NCBI RefSeq assembly: GCF_006494775.1
Contig: NZ_CP041146.1
Coordinates: forward strand, 1,612,001 to 1,676,000
Source of the DNA: Nocardioides humi
GTDB lineage: Bacteria > Actinomycetota > Actinomycetes > Propionibacteriales > Nocardioidaceae
Direction of reading: 5' to 3'
Length of the DNA: 64,000 nucleotides
Both the position numbers and the translations under genes were made by a program. Below are positions 63,208 to 64,000 of the stretch, piece by piece. The first letter of the stretch is position 1, and every line of letters begins with the position of its first letter. The notes under the pieces were generated by a model. The model was given only the letters and a program-made list of their open reading frames with translations. It was not told the origin of the DNA and made no database searches.

Positions 63208-64000
63208 TCACACGACGACGTTCTCCAGCATCTCGGTGACCAGCGCGGCGATCGGCGAGCGCTCGGAGCGGGTCAGCGTGACGTGCGCGAAGAGCGGGTG
63301 GCCCTTGAGCTTCTCCACGACCGCGACGACGCCGTCGTGCCGGCCGACGCGCAGGTTGTCGCGCTGGGCCACGTCGTGGGTCAGCACCACCTTGGAGTTC
63401 GCGCCGATCCGGGAGAGCACGGTCAGCAGCACGTTGCGCTCCAGCGACTGCGCCTCGTCGACGATGACGAACGAGTCGTGCAGCGAGCGGCCGCGGATAT
63501 GGGTCAGCGGGAGCACCTCGAGCATGCCGCGGTCGAGGATCTCGTCGACCACGTCGCGCGAGGTGAGGGCGCCGAGGGTGTCGAAGACCGCCTGGGCCCA
63601 GGGCGACATCTTCTCCGACTCCGAGCCGGGGAGGTAGCCGAGCTCCTGGCCGCCGACGGCGAAGAGCGGGCGGAAGACGACGACCTTCTTGTGCTGCTGG
63701 CGCTCCATCACGGCCTCGAGGCCGGCGCACAGGGCGAGCGCGGACTTGCCGGTGCCGGCCCGGCCGCCGAGCGAGACGATGCCGACCTCCGGGTCCAGCA
63801 GCAGGTCGAGCGCGACCCGCTGCTCGGCGCTGCGGCCGTGGATGCCGAACGCCTCGCGGTCGCCGCGCACCAGGTGGACCTGCTTGTCGGGCCCGACCCG
63901 GCCCAGGGCGGTGCCGCGCTCGGAGAGCAGCACCAGGCCGGTGTGGCAGGGCAGCTCGCGGGCGTCGGCGAGGTCGAGCGTGCCGTCGTCGTACAGCTCG
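63208..64000 (-). CDS. PhoH family ATPase, 3' part (5' end beyond window)
   Basis: 264 C-terminal codons; the frame runs off the right edge. Walker A is [20 protein letters not shown], Walker B is [20 protein letters not shown], and [20 protein letters not shown] and [20 protein letters not shown] are typical of PhoH. Residues before the ATPase ([20 protein letters not shown]) look like the linker of PhoH2-type proteins, which carry an N-terminal PIN nuclease domain and act as RNA helicase/nucleases. The PIN domain would lie outside the window, so this is inferred. Confidence 0.9.
   Translation of the reverse strand, partial: ELYDDGTLDLADARELPCHTGLVLLSERGTALGRVGPDKQVHLVRGDREAFGIHGRSAEQRVALDLLLDPEVGIVSLGGRAGTGKSALALCAGLEAVMERQQHKKVVVFRPLFAVGGQELGYLPGSESEKMSPWAQAVFDTLGALTSRDVVDEILDRGMLEVLPLTHIRGRSLHDSFVIVDEAQSLERNVLLTVLSRIGANSKVVLTHDVAQRDNLRVGRHDGVVAVVEKLKGHPLFAHVTLTRSERSPIAALVTEMLENVVV

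Overview
The window is a very GC-rich, gene-dense bacterial chromosome segment from an actinobacterium, most likely a motile member of the Nocardioidaceae (Nocardioides-like). This is inferred from the actinobacterial gene content: flagellar genes, DUF222/HNH endonucleases of the 13E12 type, a LpqY/SugABC-like sugar transporter, a mycothiol-type DinB-like protein, DUF5302, DUF4245 and DUF4032 proteins. Frequent GTG starts, 4-nt ATGA/GTGA operon overlaps and apparently leaderless promoters fit the same picture.

Layout. 1-4342: flagellar block (flgN 5' end on the minus strand, then fliA, fliC, fliD, fliS and a small flagellar protein). 4355-5657: first, frameshifted copy of a DUF222/HNH gene with a 3' hairpin. 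5748-8396: glmM, rpsI and rplM on the minus strand with a structured rplM leader. 8595-10818: SBF-family transporter and leaderless citrate synthase. 10882-18424: Uma2 protein, an M1 metallopeptidase overlapping a Pls/PosA-type NRPS, and a divergent acyl-CoA ligase. 18421-21081: taurine/sulfonate ABC operon. 21199-26679: HtrA protease, DUF5302, an ABC-F protein, a MDMPI-like protein, a small Cys/His protein, a SIMPL protein and an RsmC-like methyltransferase coupled to truA. 27549-33850: xseAB, DUF4245, molybdate regulator plus modABC, and glpX. 34024-42562: two alpha/beta hydrolases, a trehalose/maltose-type ABC operon, a divergent kinase-like DUF4032 gene and an asparaginase. 42621-47650: YdeI family gene, then a second DUF222/HNH gene split by a complete 1500-bp IS256-family element with 8-bp target duplication, then an IS30-family element. 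47745-54469: thiamine operon (TPP riboswitch, thiE, thiO, thiS, thiG, a second thiE-like gene, thiD, thiC) downstream of a flavin monooxygenase. 54589-61952: a secreted choice-of-anchor protein, class I and class II fumarases around an operator-controlled methyltransferase, and malonyl-CoA synthetase. 61953-64000: a repeat-bearing intergenic region, a cell-wall transglycosylase-like protein and the 3' part of a phoH-type gene.

How genes work together. Thiamine genes form one chain of 1- to 4-nt overlaps under a single riboswitch. modABC follow their own TOBE/HTH regulator. The sugar ABC genes form one operon with a recognisable promoter. The Pls-type synthetase and the M1 peptidase overlap and probably act together.

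Sequence quality. At least nine otherwise well-conserved genes carry one-base shifts, nearly all within or beside C or G runs. Even thiC is hit. This points to indel errors in the assembly, so the frameshifted genes are given as whole loci with the suspected site stated.
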